Source: Mytilus edulis (taxonomy: Eukaryota > Mollusca > Bivalvia > Mytilida > Mytilidae). Taken from it: a stretch of DNA of 64,000 nt. Location of the stretch: assembly GCF_963676685.1 (NCBI RefSeq), contig NC_092345.1, forward strand, positions 85,191,592 through 85,255,591, written 5' to 3'. This document shows, one piece after another, positions 45,190-58,759 of the stretch. A model generated the notes under the pieces. The model saw only the letters and a program-made list of their open reading frames with translations. It did not search any database and was not told where the DNA came from. Made by a program: the position numbers and the translations under genes. Numbering within the stretch: position 1 is the stretch's first letter; the number at the start of each line of letters is the position of its first letter.

Positions 45190-46115
45190 AAAAAATAAGA
45201 GGCTCCCAAGAGCCAGAATCGATCACCTGTAATTTTTTGGCTTAAATCTTTCATCAATGATTATTTCTTTCTTTTCGATATATATTGATGATTGACTTTT
45301 AAAAATTAAACATGCCATTTAAGCGCTCTTTGTATTTGTCATATTTTCTGCAAAAGCAGAAAACTGCATTATTATTCCTCAGTTCCATTTTAGCCATAGA
45401 GGCTGTTTTTCTTGACGTACAAGGAAATAAACTAAAAGAATTATACTAGATACTCTGAAACTCATACAGCCCATGAAGTTTGGCTGAAATTGATTCCGCA
45501 GTTTTAAAAAGAGACGATTTTTTAAAGTAAGCAAACTACAAATGTAAATGAACAAATTGTAATAAATTGTCTTTAAAGGGCAATAACTCATAAAGGGGTA
45601 AATTGACAATTTTTGTCATAAAAACTTATTTGTAGATCTTACTTTGCTGAACATTTTTACTGTTTACAGTTTATCTGCATCTATATAATAATATTCACGA
45701 TCAAACTGAAAACTGCAAAATTTCATTAAATTACCAATTCAGTGGCAGCAACCCAACAATGGGTTGTTAGATTCATCTGAAAATTTCAGTGCTGATAAAA
45801 CTTGGCCTAATGAACACTTATACCGCATGTTAGTTTGATATAAATGTTTTTGTTTTTGAGATGTAAGCCAAAAACTGTATTTTACCCCTATGTTCTATTT
45901 TAATCCATGACGGCCATGTTTTTGACGAAACAGAAAATAAAACACAAACTTTATTCTAGATACCCTACGGACCATTCAGCTTAAGTTTGATTGGAACTTG
46001 TTTAGTGGTTTTAGAGGAGAATATGTTTGAAATATTTTACACTGGACGGCGGACCCCGACGACGACGGACGCCAAGTGATTTCAAAAGCTCACATTTCCT
46101 TTGGAAAGGTGAACT
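45190..46115 (+). repeat. Bivalve dispersed element ending in GGAAAGGTGAACTA
   Basis: It begins near GAGGCTCCCAAGAGCC and ends with the ACGACGACGGACGCCAAGTG block and an AGCTCACATTTCC / GGAAAGGTGAACTA hairpin, a form I recognise from mollusc genomes. It includes a copy of the 'gtagatcttactttgctgaac' unit. Confidence 0.6.
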
Positions 46116-46172
46116 AACAATAATGCGCATCTACTTGTAGTAATGAAATCATATCCAATCTTATAAAAATAT

Positions 46173-46227
46173 TGAACTCGGATTTCGTTATATTACACAC
46201 GTATGTAATATAACGAAATCTAAGTTC
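46173..46227. repeat. Foldback
   Basis: GATTTCGTTATATTAC at 46181-46196 pairs with GTAATATAACGAAATC at 46205-46220. It is followed by TTTTAATTAGATTG, also present in the 4461-4532 foldback. Confidence 0.75.
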
Positions 46228-46847
46228 CATGTTTTAATTAGATTGAAATCATATCAAACACGTAGTTGCAATTATTTCTAAAATAAGACACTGTCTAATG
46301 CTATATGTGTGCATAAGAATAAAATAATATATTTGTTAACTGTATGGTTTAAAAAAAAAATAAAAGTTGAAAATATCATTGCATCATAAATTTGAGTAAA
46401 GATTATACAATATTACTAACTCAATCACATAACAGTTATTAGCTTCTTAACTTCAAATGTAAAGACATATACGTATTTATTTTTAAAAGACACGTGCTTG
46501 TGGAAACAAATGTCAGCAGAATTATGCTGCAAAAAGTAAAATCATAAAAATACTTAACTCCGAGGAAAACTAAAAACTGAATGTCCCTAATTAAATAGAA
46601 AAATCAAAAGCTAAAACACATCAATCGAACGAATAACAACTGTCAGTCATATCCCTGACTTGCTACAGGCATTTTATAGTGAAGAAAATTGGGACTAAAC
46701 CTGGTTTCATAGCTAGCTAAACCTCCAACTTATGACAGTCGCATTAAATTGTACAACTTTGCGTTCTGCTATATGAAGCTGCAGTCTAGTCGAATGTGCA
46801 ACTGTTACATTGAATTGGCAGGATTCACTGTCGGCATCTTTTCGTGA

Positions 46848-46940
46848 GGTCACAGACGAACCGATTGACGTACAGTGGTCACGAAAGAACCGATTGACGT
46901 ACAGTGGTCACAGAAGAACCGATTGACGTATTGGCTGGCC
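46848..46940 (+). repeat. Three copies of a ~32-bp tandem repeat
   Basis: The unit has the core GAACCGATTGACGTACAGTG plus GTCAC. Confidence 0.85.
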
Positions 46941-49425
46941 CATTATGATGATCCAGTCATCATTGAACAGAACTGGGATGTATTTATAGTCGCAGAACAG
47001 AACTAGTTCATGTCTGACGTCAAGCTCAAAGCCTATTGACAACACCTTTGATTTTTACGCTAACTGAATGCAACCAAAAATGTTCACACAATTCAAATCA
47101 CTTTGGCTTGAAATTCTTGGATGACGTACTGCAAAATGCAGCTGTTGCTTCTGATAATACAACCCTTTTCACAAGTATTCCCCATTCAAATAATATAATA
47201 TATGTTTTGCTGATTGTTGAATGTAGAACGTTGGCTTTTAGATGTTACTTTCTATCTGGGACTATTATACTTTATAGTATAATAGTGCCAGCTTCTATGT
47301 AATTTTTTATCTAGTGGAGAATTGTATCTTGAACAATCGTACCACATCTTATTATTATATTTGATTGTTTTGTATAATTTCACTGAGCTGTGCCTAAATT
47401 GTTAAAAACAATAGAAATAGAGATGAGGACGATAACTGAAATGTTAAATAAAGATCGTATATCCTAGTGGTAATATATCACATATCATATATTATATGAA
47501 ATTATATAATGGTCAGGTGCGGATCCATGATTTCTAAGCAAAATGGGGGTAGGGGCGCCTGGCCGTGATCCTTCTAAGTCCGCCTCCAGTTGTTATTTGT
47601 CTCTGGTATATCAAAAAGTAAAATCACAAAAATACTGAAACTAGAGGAAAATCAATTCGGAACGTCCATAATCACATGGCAAAATCAAATAACAAAACAC
47701 ATAAAAACGAATAGACAATAACTGTTATATTCCTGACTTGGTACAGGCATTTTCAAATGTAGAAAATGGTGGATTAAACCTGGTTTTATAGCGCTAAACC
47801 TCTCACTTTAATGACAGTCAAGTTGTAGGAAAAAAGTGGAATGTTTTCTGTACTTTACTCTGTTTTCTAGTTATGTGTGTTTTAAGTTTCTTAGTCGTAA
47901 ATAATGAAAAGAGGAAATGAAATGTGCGCATAAAGGACAGCAAACCAGCGACACAAAATTCATGCATCTAGGGTTCAAAATATGGTCTCCAACAACAGAC
48001 AGGTGTCAAGCCTTTAGTCGTCTCCAAAATCTAGTTTGCTTGACGTGTTGTAAGCTTTGTCCGTCACTAATTAATTTTGGTCAATTCTTTTAATAAATTC
48101 ATGTTTATTGTTTCTTTAACAGTTTGGTCAACCAATACTATAAGTATGGTAATTAACTGTATATAAATGGAAAATGTATTAAAATAATGTCATGTCGTGA
48201 AGGTGTGAAAAAGAGAAGAAAAAAACCTGACACTATTCGGTCATACGGAGTAGCAGTATTACATATATCTTAATCGTGTTCGAGGTTGGTGACATTATAA
48301 TTTTGTTTGGATTAAGAGTGAACAACAACATCTCGTATACGTCAATGTGTCGCATCTTCAAGTATCGGTATATTTGTAGAGTTAATGCGTCCCCATAAAG
48401 GTAAATACAGAAAAGTGCTTACAAACGGAACCAAATTTATAAATCATCATTTTCATTCACAAATTTACTGCATTTTAGTACATATATTTTACCAAATGAA
48501 ATATTACCAAAACCATAAAAACTTTTAAAAACATTTTATTGAAATATCATTCCACATGAAAATATGTATAGAGGGGCAGAATATACAAGCAACGGTTATT
48601 GTAGTTGCTATTAAAGATAAAAGCAAAACACATTTAATAAGTGAAAATAAATTATCATATCAATGGTATTATCATGACATCAACTTTTATTTTTTTAACA
48701 TCAAATAAAGAAGAAGAAAAAAAGGAAGAGAAAAGGTGTGTTTCCTGCACAAAACTTCTGTGTTTTGAATATTATATATATTCCAGGGTAAGACCATTAA
48801 TTTGATTTAATGTTTTCGATATAATTTGATTTTCTTTTTTTATAAACTTTGTAAATGTATATATAAAGCTTCTGGTGATGACAGGGTCTTTCTGCTTTTT
48901 CTTGTTCTTCTTCTGGTAGTATGGGATTTAAAAATATTCAAATTGTGGGTCAAAGAAGATCAGAAGTTATTAATGTAGAATATAAGGTTAAACTGATATA
49001 TATGATCTTAATTCTCAACTTTTTCCTTTTTTTTATTCTACGTACCCTTCTGATCACTGTAAATATCAAGAATATCAAGGAATTGTATACTTAGACTTAC
49101 CATACAAATTCTTGAGAAGATTGCGAAGATCCTCGATATATACATGTAAGCATGAAACGGACATACAGAAAACGGCAAAAATACGGTGTAACTTGCATAA
49201 ATTATAATTTTTGACCTAAAACTTATACAAATTTAACATATTTTCCTGCATTTTCGTATAATAGAATTGTTTGGATTCGGACTCGGACATCACACGAATT
49301 CCATAGCAAAAAAAAATCAAAATCGATCACGGTAGATAAGTTTGGAATGACCTTTGTTATGTGTAAGAAGTAGTAATTTGGAAGGACTAATAATCGAAAT
49401 GGAAGAATCGGCAAGAAAAAATACG
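46941..49425. other. Noncoding AT-rich region
   Basis: It holds a truncated GGATCC-type MITE at 47514-47588 and a small palindrome at 47261-47286. I see no exon. Confidence 0.5.
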
Positions 49426-49429
49426 TAAT

Positions 49430-52400
49430 TCAGTCATTTCAAAAAAATGTACATTTTCCGGTTATTGTCTATTGTCTGTTTTATTTGTAAGTTTGACATA
49501 TTTTTTTAATTTAACATAAGAGTTTACATATTGTGCAAGATAGTACATGCAAATATTAGTGTGCAAAAAGTTTCATATTTTTTTTATTTTCGTTGAAGTA
49601 TGAAAATTCGCCAATTTCCATGCGTTCATTTTTGATAAATAACCTTTGCATTCAAATTATCTGTACATAAAACTGCAGTTAAAGGTAAACAGAATGATTT
49701 TTCTTCATATAGTAACATCATAATTGAAAATAAATAACTTTCCATGTTTCAAATCATGACAACTTTTATTCCACAGTTACTGGAATGTCTGTTCATCAAT
49801 ATTTGTCCTTCCTGTTACTATTTATTTGTTTACGGAATAAAACTAGTTTCTCCCTAAAATAACGGCGGTTTTTTATGGTGACGTCGTAGGCATGGATACA
49901 GGACGTAACGACATGGTGAAATTTTTTATGTGGAAAGATTTTGGTGATCAGAATCAAAAGATCGGTAGGTATTGATGTATGCGTACCTTTTTGTAATGTC
50001 TTTAATGTTACCAGTTGATATATAATTTTTTATTGCATAAGACTAATAAAACACTTGTTACCGTAACTTAGGCATGGGCCGGAAGTATAAAAACACTACA
50101 TCAATTATTAGGGAGCAACTATTTTAAAATCAATTTAAGTTATGTACTAATTTTTCCATCCTGTTACTGTCCTTCCTGTTACAAATACAGTGGTAACAGG
50201 AGGGACAAAAATGGTAACAGGATAGACATACTTTGTAAGATAACTCAAAATGCCTCTTACATTATCGCAAATAAATTGTTATACACATTTATGACCGTAC
50301 GGTATATTAATTCATAAAATGTACATTTGTATTGAGGTATTTCTAGAACAAGTCAAGTGCTACCTTGACTGGTAACAGGATGGACAAAATTATTAATTGT
50401 GCAACTTTTATTTAAAATTCAGTTGCCGATATTACTGTACAGCTATAATTCAAGCGTGTCATATAGAATACGCATTGTTTCTTTTCAATACTCTTTGACT
50501 GCTTTACCCTTGCGATTTGTACTTAAATGTTTTCTTTAGTACCTGAACCTAATTTGGTTCATTTTGTTCCTTGATGTGTTATTTTGTTCTGCTTGGGTTG
50601 TAAAACTATTATCATATTTTGCCAACATTTGTACTGGTTTCTTAGAGACATGATACTTTCTCATTACAGGCAAATAGAGATACAGACCCTGCGAGACGAC
50701 AGCAACACTTATTACAAACAAAAGAATGTTTTTTTATTCCAAAAAAGGGGGGTTGCACAACATATAAATGTGGGTATATAATACCTCCGGTTGTGGTTTG
50801 AACTCCCCTGCCCTATTCATAAAATAACAATGTGAAAATCCCTTCTCCGTCACATATATATTTCACAGCTACCACTTTCATACTTAAATGAGATGATATT
50901 AGGAGATACAAATATTAAAACACCAATTTAAGTCTACAGTAGGTGCATATTATGTACGTATGGGTCGACCCATTAATTGATATAAGAATTTCTACCCATT
51001 GATTTATTGTCTTCTTAAAGTTGCAGGTCATTGATATATTTGCCATTCCAAATATAAATACGCACATCAGCGGCAAATCTGTGTGTATTATTCATTTTTA
51101 TCATTTTTATAATGACATACGCCCCCCCCCCCTTTTTTTTACGCCTCCGTGCTTTTCTTTGCCAAAATAATTGAAAGACGCTGCTACAACTTCAAAAGTA
51201 TTGGCTATCATTCCGATTCAAAATAAAATCAGAACCTCTTCGTGAACTTATGGAGATGATCCAAAAATCCAAGAATGACAAGCCTTCATTCAGTGTTAAA
51301 ATGTGTCAGACACTAGATACATGTATACTAGTATCAGAATCCTTGACAATAAGAAAAAAATATTTTTAATTTCCGTTCAGTTGTATTGTTGTGTTCTTTA
51401 ACATGTCCTCCTGTTTATAACATATGAAATTAGTTCTGCTTTTTACGTCTACATCTTAAACCTTCTCTAAGACGGTACGATGGGTAGTTGTTCTTGTGAT
51501 TGGTTAGCCTCCAGTGGACACTTAAAGGCATATTCAGGAAGAGAATATGATAAATGAATAAGAACCAACATGCTGAACTTGGTCTTAAAAGCGGTAGATC
51601 ACAGAAAGGCATGTCATCTTGTGTACTGATTTTTACGACTTGCGGCAATCAAATCTTACTTCATATTTCAATTTCAATATCAATTTTTTTATTTGTTTTT
51701 GTTTTGTTTTGTTTGTTTGACCCGGACAGGGTTGATATACGTATAAATGGTTCGTGTATGATGTTTAGATACTTATATCACCCGTTCGTATCCCTATGAA
51801 AATCAAAATCCAGTTTTTTGTTATTGATTTTCGTGACCCAAATTATGTTTTGTCTCTACTGTTACCACTTTGTCCTCCCTGTTACCGCCTTTGTTCGTTC
51901 CTGTTACCCCAAAAAATGTGTAAAATAATTTTTACAATCAACATAAATGATCTATTGACTAAGTTTCCAGTCAGTATCATTAAAAAGGGACATAATAGTA
52001 AATTTTCAATGCCACTGTCTCCACAATATTTTTTTAAGAGTGTTTGAAAAATAAGAAATGTGACGATTTTCCTGAACGTACCGACTATCTGCAGATTTTT
52101 TTTTGGTAATCTACATAAATGATAAATGTAAATGTGATTTCAAATGAACACTTCTAGATGCAAATGTGAGCCACACTTTTCATTGGATATTTTCTTTTCT
52201 ATTATCACTTTTGCTATCAGTTAAAAAAAGTAACAGGATGGACAAAATCTGACACAAGCTAGCACACAATTTTAAAATAAAATTTTCTCAGGTGTTGGTA
52301 AGATTGCATATTTTGAAAAAATATTAACAAATCAATATGCTATTGGTTTTTTAAGTTAATTTGCATTTATTTTAACTTTTTTTTTCAAAAAGTTCAGATT

Positions 52401-52437
52401 CCGAATTTGTACTTTATTTTGAAATGACTGAATTGCA
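49430..52437. mobile_element. ~3-kb long-inverted-repeat element
   Basis: AATTCAGTCATTTCAAAA at the left recurs inverted at the right end (52420-52437), and similarity continues inward (ATGTACA / AAGTACA). A GTAACAGGAYGGACAAA motif recurs in both orientations (about 49806, 50160-50230, 50371-50390, 51860-51910 and 52230). There is no transposase ORF. Target duplication is unclear. Confidence 0.55.
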
Positions 52438-52754
52438 ATCTTTTTATTTTCAAAATAACTTGGTATTCCAAATGTGGATAACCAGAAGTTTAAAATAATC
52501 TTTAAAATATGAATGATTCGATAGTATACAGACTGAACACCCGATTTTTTTAAAATGTCCAGCTACTATAAGTTATGTTACAATCTAAAGAAATTGTTCA
52601 AGTAATTTGAAGACGTTACGTTTGTGGACTCAGCTTTGTGCACGCCGTCTTTAAAGTATTTCACTATACAAATCCTTGCTGTAAGACTTTAAATCACAGG
52701 CAGTTGTATTAGAATATTTTTCTGAGTACCCTTAATAGATCTTAATAATGGTTC

Positions 52755-52850
52755 TGGTAGGGAAAACAATTCCGCAAGTGCCTGTGCTTAAACTTCAGAG
52801 ACAATCACATATAACATATAATTTGTATTATACGTCTCTGTTAAATCAAG
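52755..52850. repeat. Diverged CAGAGAC palindrome
   Basis: CAGAGACAATCACATATAA pairs imperfectly with TATTATACGTCTCTG at 52796-52840. It is a third relative of 12737-12771. Confidence 0.5.
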
Positions 52851-53705
52851 TTGTGATACAACAATAATTTTACTATAAAATTCCATTGGAATGCTATTGC
52901 TAGATGTCTTTGTGTCTCTGGTCTCTCCTATATCGTTTGGAGATAAATTTAAAGAATATTTGTAGGTATTTTTTTGTAAACTGGTTTATCAGCAATTGAA
53001 AAAAGTACACGTTTTAAATGCGTGCAATCACATCAAATTTTAATATCAAGAATAAAATATCATAGAATGTTGTCTTAAGTTGACACAATAAAAGGGTTGT
53101 CATGACAACAAATCAATAAATAATATATCAGCACCACGCACCTGTTGAATAAAACAACTCCGTCCAATTGGAGTCAAGATTACATATATCTGTAGACGTG
53201 AAGTTTTGCAGGAAGTGCCAAGGTAAATTATCAACAAAGGAGATTTGACAGACCATGCCTTACAGAAATTTTACACCGTAGTTTATATCTAACGTATATT
53301 GACAAGGAAATATTTAAATGTAACACTACAGCTTCACTCTTTGACACTTGTAGCCTAATTCATGGACGAAAAAAAGGGGGAGGTAAAGAATTGGTCAACA
53401 TTACTTTCAACGCAAATGCATGGTAAACATGGTAAAAGTCGAAGTACTAGTTTATTTTTACAATGTACCTAACTTTTTTTAAATTTTGCATACCATAAAA
53501 TGTTACATTATACATTTAAATAAACACATGGAAATGAATTAAATTATTCAAGCTGAACATGAATTTAAGAGTTCTGTAAATCCCCAGTTTGATATATATA
53601 TTTTAAAAAATTATCTCCCTTTGATACTTCTGCTTGTAATAATATACTTTACAAGAACTGAATATTTCTGTGTACAAAATTTAACTAAGGATTTCTAGTA
53701 AATAC

Positions 53706-53732
53706 CAAGGATTTGTACTATACAAATCCTTG
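53706..53732. repeat. 27-bp palindrome flanked by TAAATAC
   Basis: CAAGGATTTGTA-CTA-TACAAATCCTTG has TAAATAC directly on both sides. Confidence 0.7.
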
Positions 53733-53749
53733 TAAATACTATACAAAAC

Positions 53750-53784
53750 CAGAGACATATATATTAATACATTATATGTCTCTG
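53750..53784. repeat. 35-bp CAGAGAC palindrome flanked by ACAAAAC
   Basis: CAGAGACATATA...ATATGTCTCTG has ACAAAAC directly on both sides. It is of the same type as 12737-12771. Confidence 0.7.
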
Positions 53785-53790
53785 ACAAAA

Positions 53791-53880
53791 CATAGGTGGA
53801 TCCAGGGAGGGGCCTGGGGCCTGCCCCCCTTTGGTAGAGAAAATTTGGTTGATCATATAGGGAATCACAGAAGCACGATG
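53791..53880 (-). mobile_element. Truncated GGATCC-type MITE, copy e
   Basis: It starts CATAGGTGGATCCAGG and carries the GGTTGATCATATAGGGAATC block seen in copy d in the opposite orientation. The other end is missing. Confidence 0.65.
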
Positions 53881-56800
53881 GGATCATGTAATGAGTGACA
53901 AGGATGAGTGACTTGAATAGGTAGCTACCTAAAGCTTGATAGTATGAGGGCGAAAAATTTAGATGAAATATATAAGGTTGTTGATTATATCCTGATAAAT
54001 TGTCTTTTGTTTATTAGGGTAGATGGGTTGCTGTATGTTTGACTTATCAACATCTCCTTTTATTCAGACTCCTGTAAACCAAACATAAAACTGTTAATTT
54101 AATATGTCCTGATGTAATGGGAGACCATTTAAGCAACAAAAAAATATGCTCTGAAAAACCTTTTTTTCAAATTAAACAGAATATCATATCAATAATTTAC
54201 TGTTACTTGTGTAAAAGCATTTATTAACCTCTTTCCCTGAACAAGTTTTGTTAGCCTGATACATTTGAAGCTCATCAAATTGAAAAAGGCAATAAAAATG
54301 ATCTTTATTGTGAAACTTTGCATTCTTCAAGTGCCCTTCGTTTCACCTTTTTTTTTTTAATCTGGGAGAAAATCTAGCCTCAGTAAAATTGCTTGATGTC
54401 AGATGAGAGATACTACCGTTTTAGGCCCCCTCCATTTTTTGGACTATCAATGCATTTGAATGGGGATATATAGTTGTGACCTATTTGTCTTAATGAATTT
54501 ACTGAAAAGATTCTTATAGTAACACAACTAATCAAAGCATTAGTTACACTAAACATTGAAAAAGTAACCTTTTGCAATAAATTTACCCTAGTGTAACTTC
54601 TCCTTTTAAAAAATCAGTTCAAGACCAGGAATGGGTCTTCAATACAGCGAGAAAATCCCATGCATATATTCTTAATTTTGTTGTTTATTAATCAATCATG
54701 TTGGTAGACATTGCTGCATGTCCACTTTTACTAAGATTTGTGATTTAAAATCAAAGTAACAAGAGGTGAAATATCGCAATGGTTGTAATGTGTATTGATA
54801 TTCTGTACAGCAAACAATCATGTTCAGAATTTAGTCTATTTACAACAGATTAAGTTAATCTGATAAGCAATTCATACCAGGAAGTTGTTAGCATAATTTC
54901 TGTCAGATATGCATGTTAATTCAAAACATTATGGGGAGATAATCTTTACAAAGTCTTCTTGTTAATTACATTGATTGTTTGATGTGAATGACAAAGTCAC
55001 TGACAATTTGATATGTAGATTCTTCAATGTATGCAGATGTTTTCACACATGAATTGAAACTCTCCAGATATTATTTTGAGCCTACAAATATTTTTGTTTA
55101 GAATATTTAGAACTCTTATGTTTAAAGGTAGTCTCCAGACAATGAAGTCAAGCTTCTAACCTTGGACGTCCTTGATAAATATCTAACACTTTCTCTGTGA
55201 CATAAAAGAAAAGTTTTATGGTATATCATTGTTTTCTAAAGTGGGAGATCAGATCAGACTTGAACTTTTTTTTTGCTAAGTTGAAACCCATGTTAAATAT
55301 GTAAACTTTATTGAAAGTAAAATATAAAATTAAGTAAGCAACTTAAATGTACCATCAGTGCTGCAGGCACTTCTACGGTTCAGATGATACATGTATGCCA
55401 ATAAACTTTCTGAAAATCTGTTTATACATATAATTTTGAATGACTGCAAATGCACGACACCTATGTTTAGCATTGTCACAAGCTGCTAAAAAATATTGTT
55501 AATTTCACACATGTGACCTACATTTCACACTTCATTGACTTTGGTTCAGTTTTAAATATAAATCTAAGGTATTTGTCGATTTTACGCTCTAGTAAAGAAA
55601 ATTCATCATGTTATGCAACACTCAATAAAGTAAGTGCAAAAAGCATGACCAGGAAAAAAATGACTGTACTATAAATCTTGAGTCAATTTTGCAAAAATAC
55701 TTATAATTATGGCTAGGATTTATCTTAAATATAAACTGAATAGTTCATGACAATCAATCTTACTCATTTTTTTTTTGTGAAAGCTTCTCCTGAACTTTAT
55801 TTGGCTGGATAATACATAAAAGGTTAATTTTGAAGTCATTCCTGTGCTGGAATAATCTAAATTAACCTTGCCTGGAATAGTAGACAAGACATGTATGTAG
55901 AATAATTTGTAAAAAAAAGAAAAAAACATTCTTGCATGACTGGCAAAGCAATTCTAAATTTCAATTGCTCAATATCTAGTTTTCCCTAGTATTTCTACCT
56001 TCAGAATTATTAAAAAAAGACTATATTTGTTCATATTTTATGCAACAAACTAGATTGTATCAGATCTCTGAAATTTAGTATCTACAATCATAAACATATT
56101 CCACAAAAAAAAATGAATAAGCAACTGTGTTTGATTTGACAAGTTTGGTCTTTGTTCATCATATTCCCTTGGAGACTTTGACAAGAAATGTTGTGTTGTA
56201 ATTATATTGTGTGATCATTTGTGGTTATAGATATTGATTATAACAGACAGCAATAGAGCAGGTGTGCAGGTAAAATATTACCTGTATTCATCATATTTAC
56301 AAATTGACCAATTGACCTTTTAATTTGGATAGAAATTGATTTTAGAAATATTTATATCAATTTGACAAGACAGGTGTTTTTTTTACCTGTCTAACAGAGG
56401 TGTATGCATAGGATTACTTGATGTTCATTTAATTAGGTATTTATTGCAGTTCTCAGTTTGTTCAATTGATTAACTTTATAAAAGCAGATAAATTGAAAAT
56501 TGGATAATTAAAATTGTGTGTAAATGTTGAACGTTCGTTAATGTACATTTGATGTTTTGAGTGAATTGTTTCCAAAATATCTATTTTACATATTGGATTT
56601 GTGATATTATTATTATTTATGGTACATATCTGTTGATTTATTAAATCATCTATATTTGATGTGAAGACAAATAATAAAAGCCATTGATATTGGGAGTTAT
56701 TTTGGTAACTACGGTAAGCGCATTATAGGGAATTCATGTTTATAAGGTAAGGACAAATTATGCTATGACAGTGATGTTTGTACTGAATGCTAAATGAAAT

Positions 56801-57060
56801 TTATTCCTTTTGTAAAGACAAAAACAATATCTTATTGCCTATATCAGAACTAGATCGAATGAAAGTTGAAAAATCTGCTCAAAATGAGATACCATGCTCA
56901 GAAAGCACAAGCTAGGTTGCTTTCATGAACACTGATTTCTAAAAAGTAGAATTATATTATTTTTACATACAATCAAGTGATAGATTAAAATCAAAAATTT
57001 ATGTGCTCTTAAAGAAAAGTCATGTGAACTTCCAAAATGATGTTTTTTTTCCTGATCATA
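53881..57060. other. AT-rich noncoding region
   Basis: A truncated relative of GGATCC-type copies b and c lies at 54423-54475. I see no exon I would defend. Confidence 0.45.
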
Positions 57061-57069
57061 CAGTATATA

Positions 57070-57692
57070 ACGTCAGAGTACCCAAATTGCACCTATTTTG
57101 ACAGTTTTTTAACCTACGTTTATTTATACTTCAAACAAAAGTTTTCATTAAATGTTTATTTTGTAGATGTATCATTATTTATTATATTGTTTCACCAATT
57201 ACATTTTGAATCCATATGGAATCATAGAAAAATTGGTCTAAACTGACCACTGACCTCCAAACCATCAATGATTCTTAAATGAGGAGTACCCAAATTGCAT
57301 CCGTGCTTAAATTCCCATCGTCAAAAGTCTAATAACAGAGCTTTTGTTTAATTATTTCAAATATTTTGAACAATTGGATTAGTCCATGCTTACTCTTCAT
57401 TTTTTAAGAAATAGATGCTTGTAACATATTGTATTTGACCATTTTTAAAAAGATGACGTTTTGATGACGTCGCATGGTGACGTTTCAGTACATTTTGCTT
57501 TCTTTTTCAGTAAACACTTCATCTGTTGATAAATACTATGAACGTTTTGTGCATATCTAAATAGTTTTACCTATGTTGAAAGATGTGCATAGTATCAAAT
57601 CATAAAAATACAAATTGTTTAGTCTCTAGGAAATCTTGTAAGATTTCCGCTGCTATTTTTTCTAAATAGGTGCAATTTGGGTACCGTTACGT
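57070..57692. mobile_element. 623-bp inverted-repeat element with TA duplication
   Basis: The ends ACGTCAGAGTACCCAAATTG and, inverted, ACGTAACGGTACCCAAATTG both continue CACCTATTT and are bordered by TA. There is an extra internal copy of GAGTACCCAAATTGCA at 57281 and a GATGACGTCGCATGGTGACG block near 57462. Confidence 0.8.
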
Positions 57693-58011
57693 TAGATCTT
57701 TGCACTCCTGACCAAAAGTATTAAATCTCTATATGATAACAGAATAGATCATCTTCAACTGGAAATTTCTAAAATTATCATTATCAATGTAAATATCAGA
57801 TGAAAAATATTGTATTATCAAACTGCAATTGTTTGCATTTACAAAGAAAATTACTTTTGTTTCTGTATGGTTTTATCAGTATTAGGTTTCAGAATTTCAA
57901 ATGTTGATTTTTTTTAAAATTTTTGTTGAAATGTGTAGTTGGTACAGTTAAATTTGCTATTGATGGTTTTTCTGAAAGAGCTTTAGTTAGATTGAATGTG
58001 ATAATCATATT

Positions 58012-58156
58012 CAGTGGAGGGTCCAGGGGTAGGGTTCCAGGGGTTGGAACACCCCTTTTTGGGGGGCGATCAAGGCATTTGAATGTGAATGTTGGACCCC
58101 CCCCTTTTATCCTGGGTTCGGAACCCCTCCTTTAAAAATGTCTGGATCCACCCCTG
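58012..58156 (+). mobile_element. GGATCC-type MITE, copy c, with ATATT duplication
   Basis: It starts CAGTGGAGGGTCCAGG and ends CTGGATCCACCCCTG. ATATT flanks it at 58007-58011 and 58157-58161. The interior is homologous to copy b. Confidence 0.85.
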
Positions 58157-58323
58157 ATATTCAAGAAGTTGCTTTTCTATGGTGTATTATATTTTTCTTC
58201 AAGTATAGGTATATAATAGGATGTATATAAACTCATCTTATGAATTTTTATGTTTGTTGATTTTATAATATTTCACTGAAGGCTCTTTCCAGAAAAAAAG
58301 ATGTCAAACTAAAATTTCAAATT

Positions 58324-58427
58324 GTATCCTTTTATAATGATTCTGCAGTTAACAAAATGATTTAGTTTCAAATTGTATCCTTTTATAATGATTCTGCAGT
58401 TAACAAAATGATTTAGTTTATGACTGT
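58324..58427 (+). repeat. 52-bp tandem duplication
   Basis: There are two identical copies of the segment beginning CAAATTGTATCCTTTTATAA. Confidence 0.9.
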
Positions 58428-58759
58428 ATTTTGTTTTTAGAAATCTCAACAACTTTCAAAATAATCAATTACTTTTTCAAAGAAAATAAAATATTTTTAG
58501 GCTTTTCTACATTGTCTATAGGGGGTTAACTTTAAACCAAACCAACTAACATGGCCACTGTTACTATAGATACAAATAACAACATTACTATAGATACAAA
58601 TAACAACATAACAGGTAAAATAGTAAAAATCGGCTGCTTGTAAATGTTTTCATGCATTTCAGTATGTAGTAAGTGATGACCAAGGCTTATAAGTTTTTCC
58701 AGTAGACCTTCTTGTATAGGATAGTTTTCTGCTCTGTTCATCCCTCCTATATACATTTC

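Noticed and set aside
47036-47302. 88-aa ORF
   Set aside because: It has no domain, and its end covers a palindrome; ORFs of this size are expected by chance.
51430-51648. 72-aa minus-strand ORF
   Set aside because: It lies inside the long-inverted-repeat element; no domain and no splice context.
56228-56272. Possible microexon bounded by AACAG and GTGCAG|GTAAAA
   Set aside because: It is very short, with no partner exons and no frame to test.
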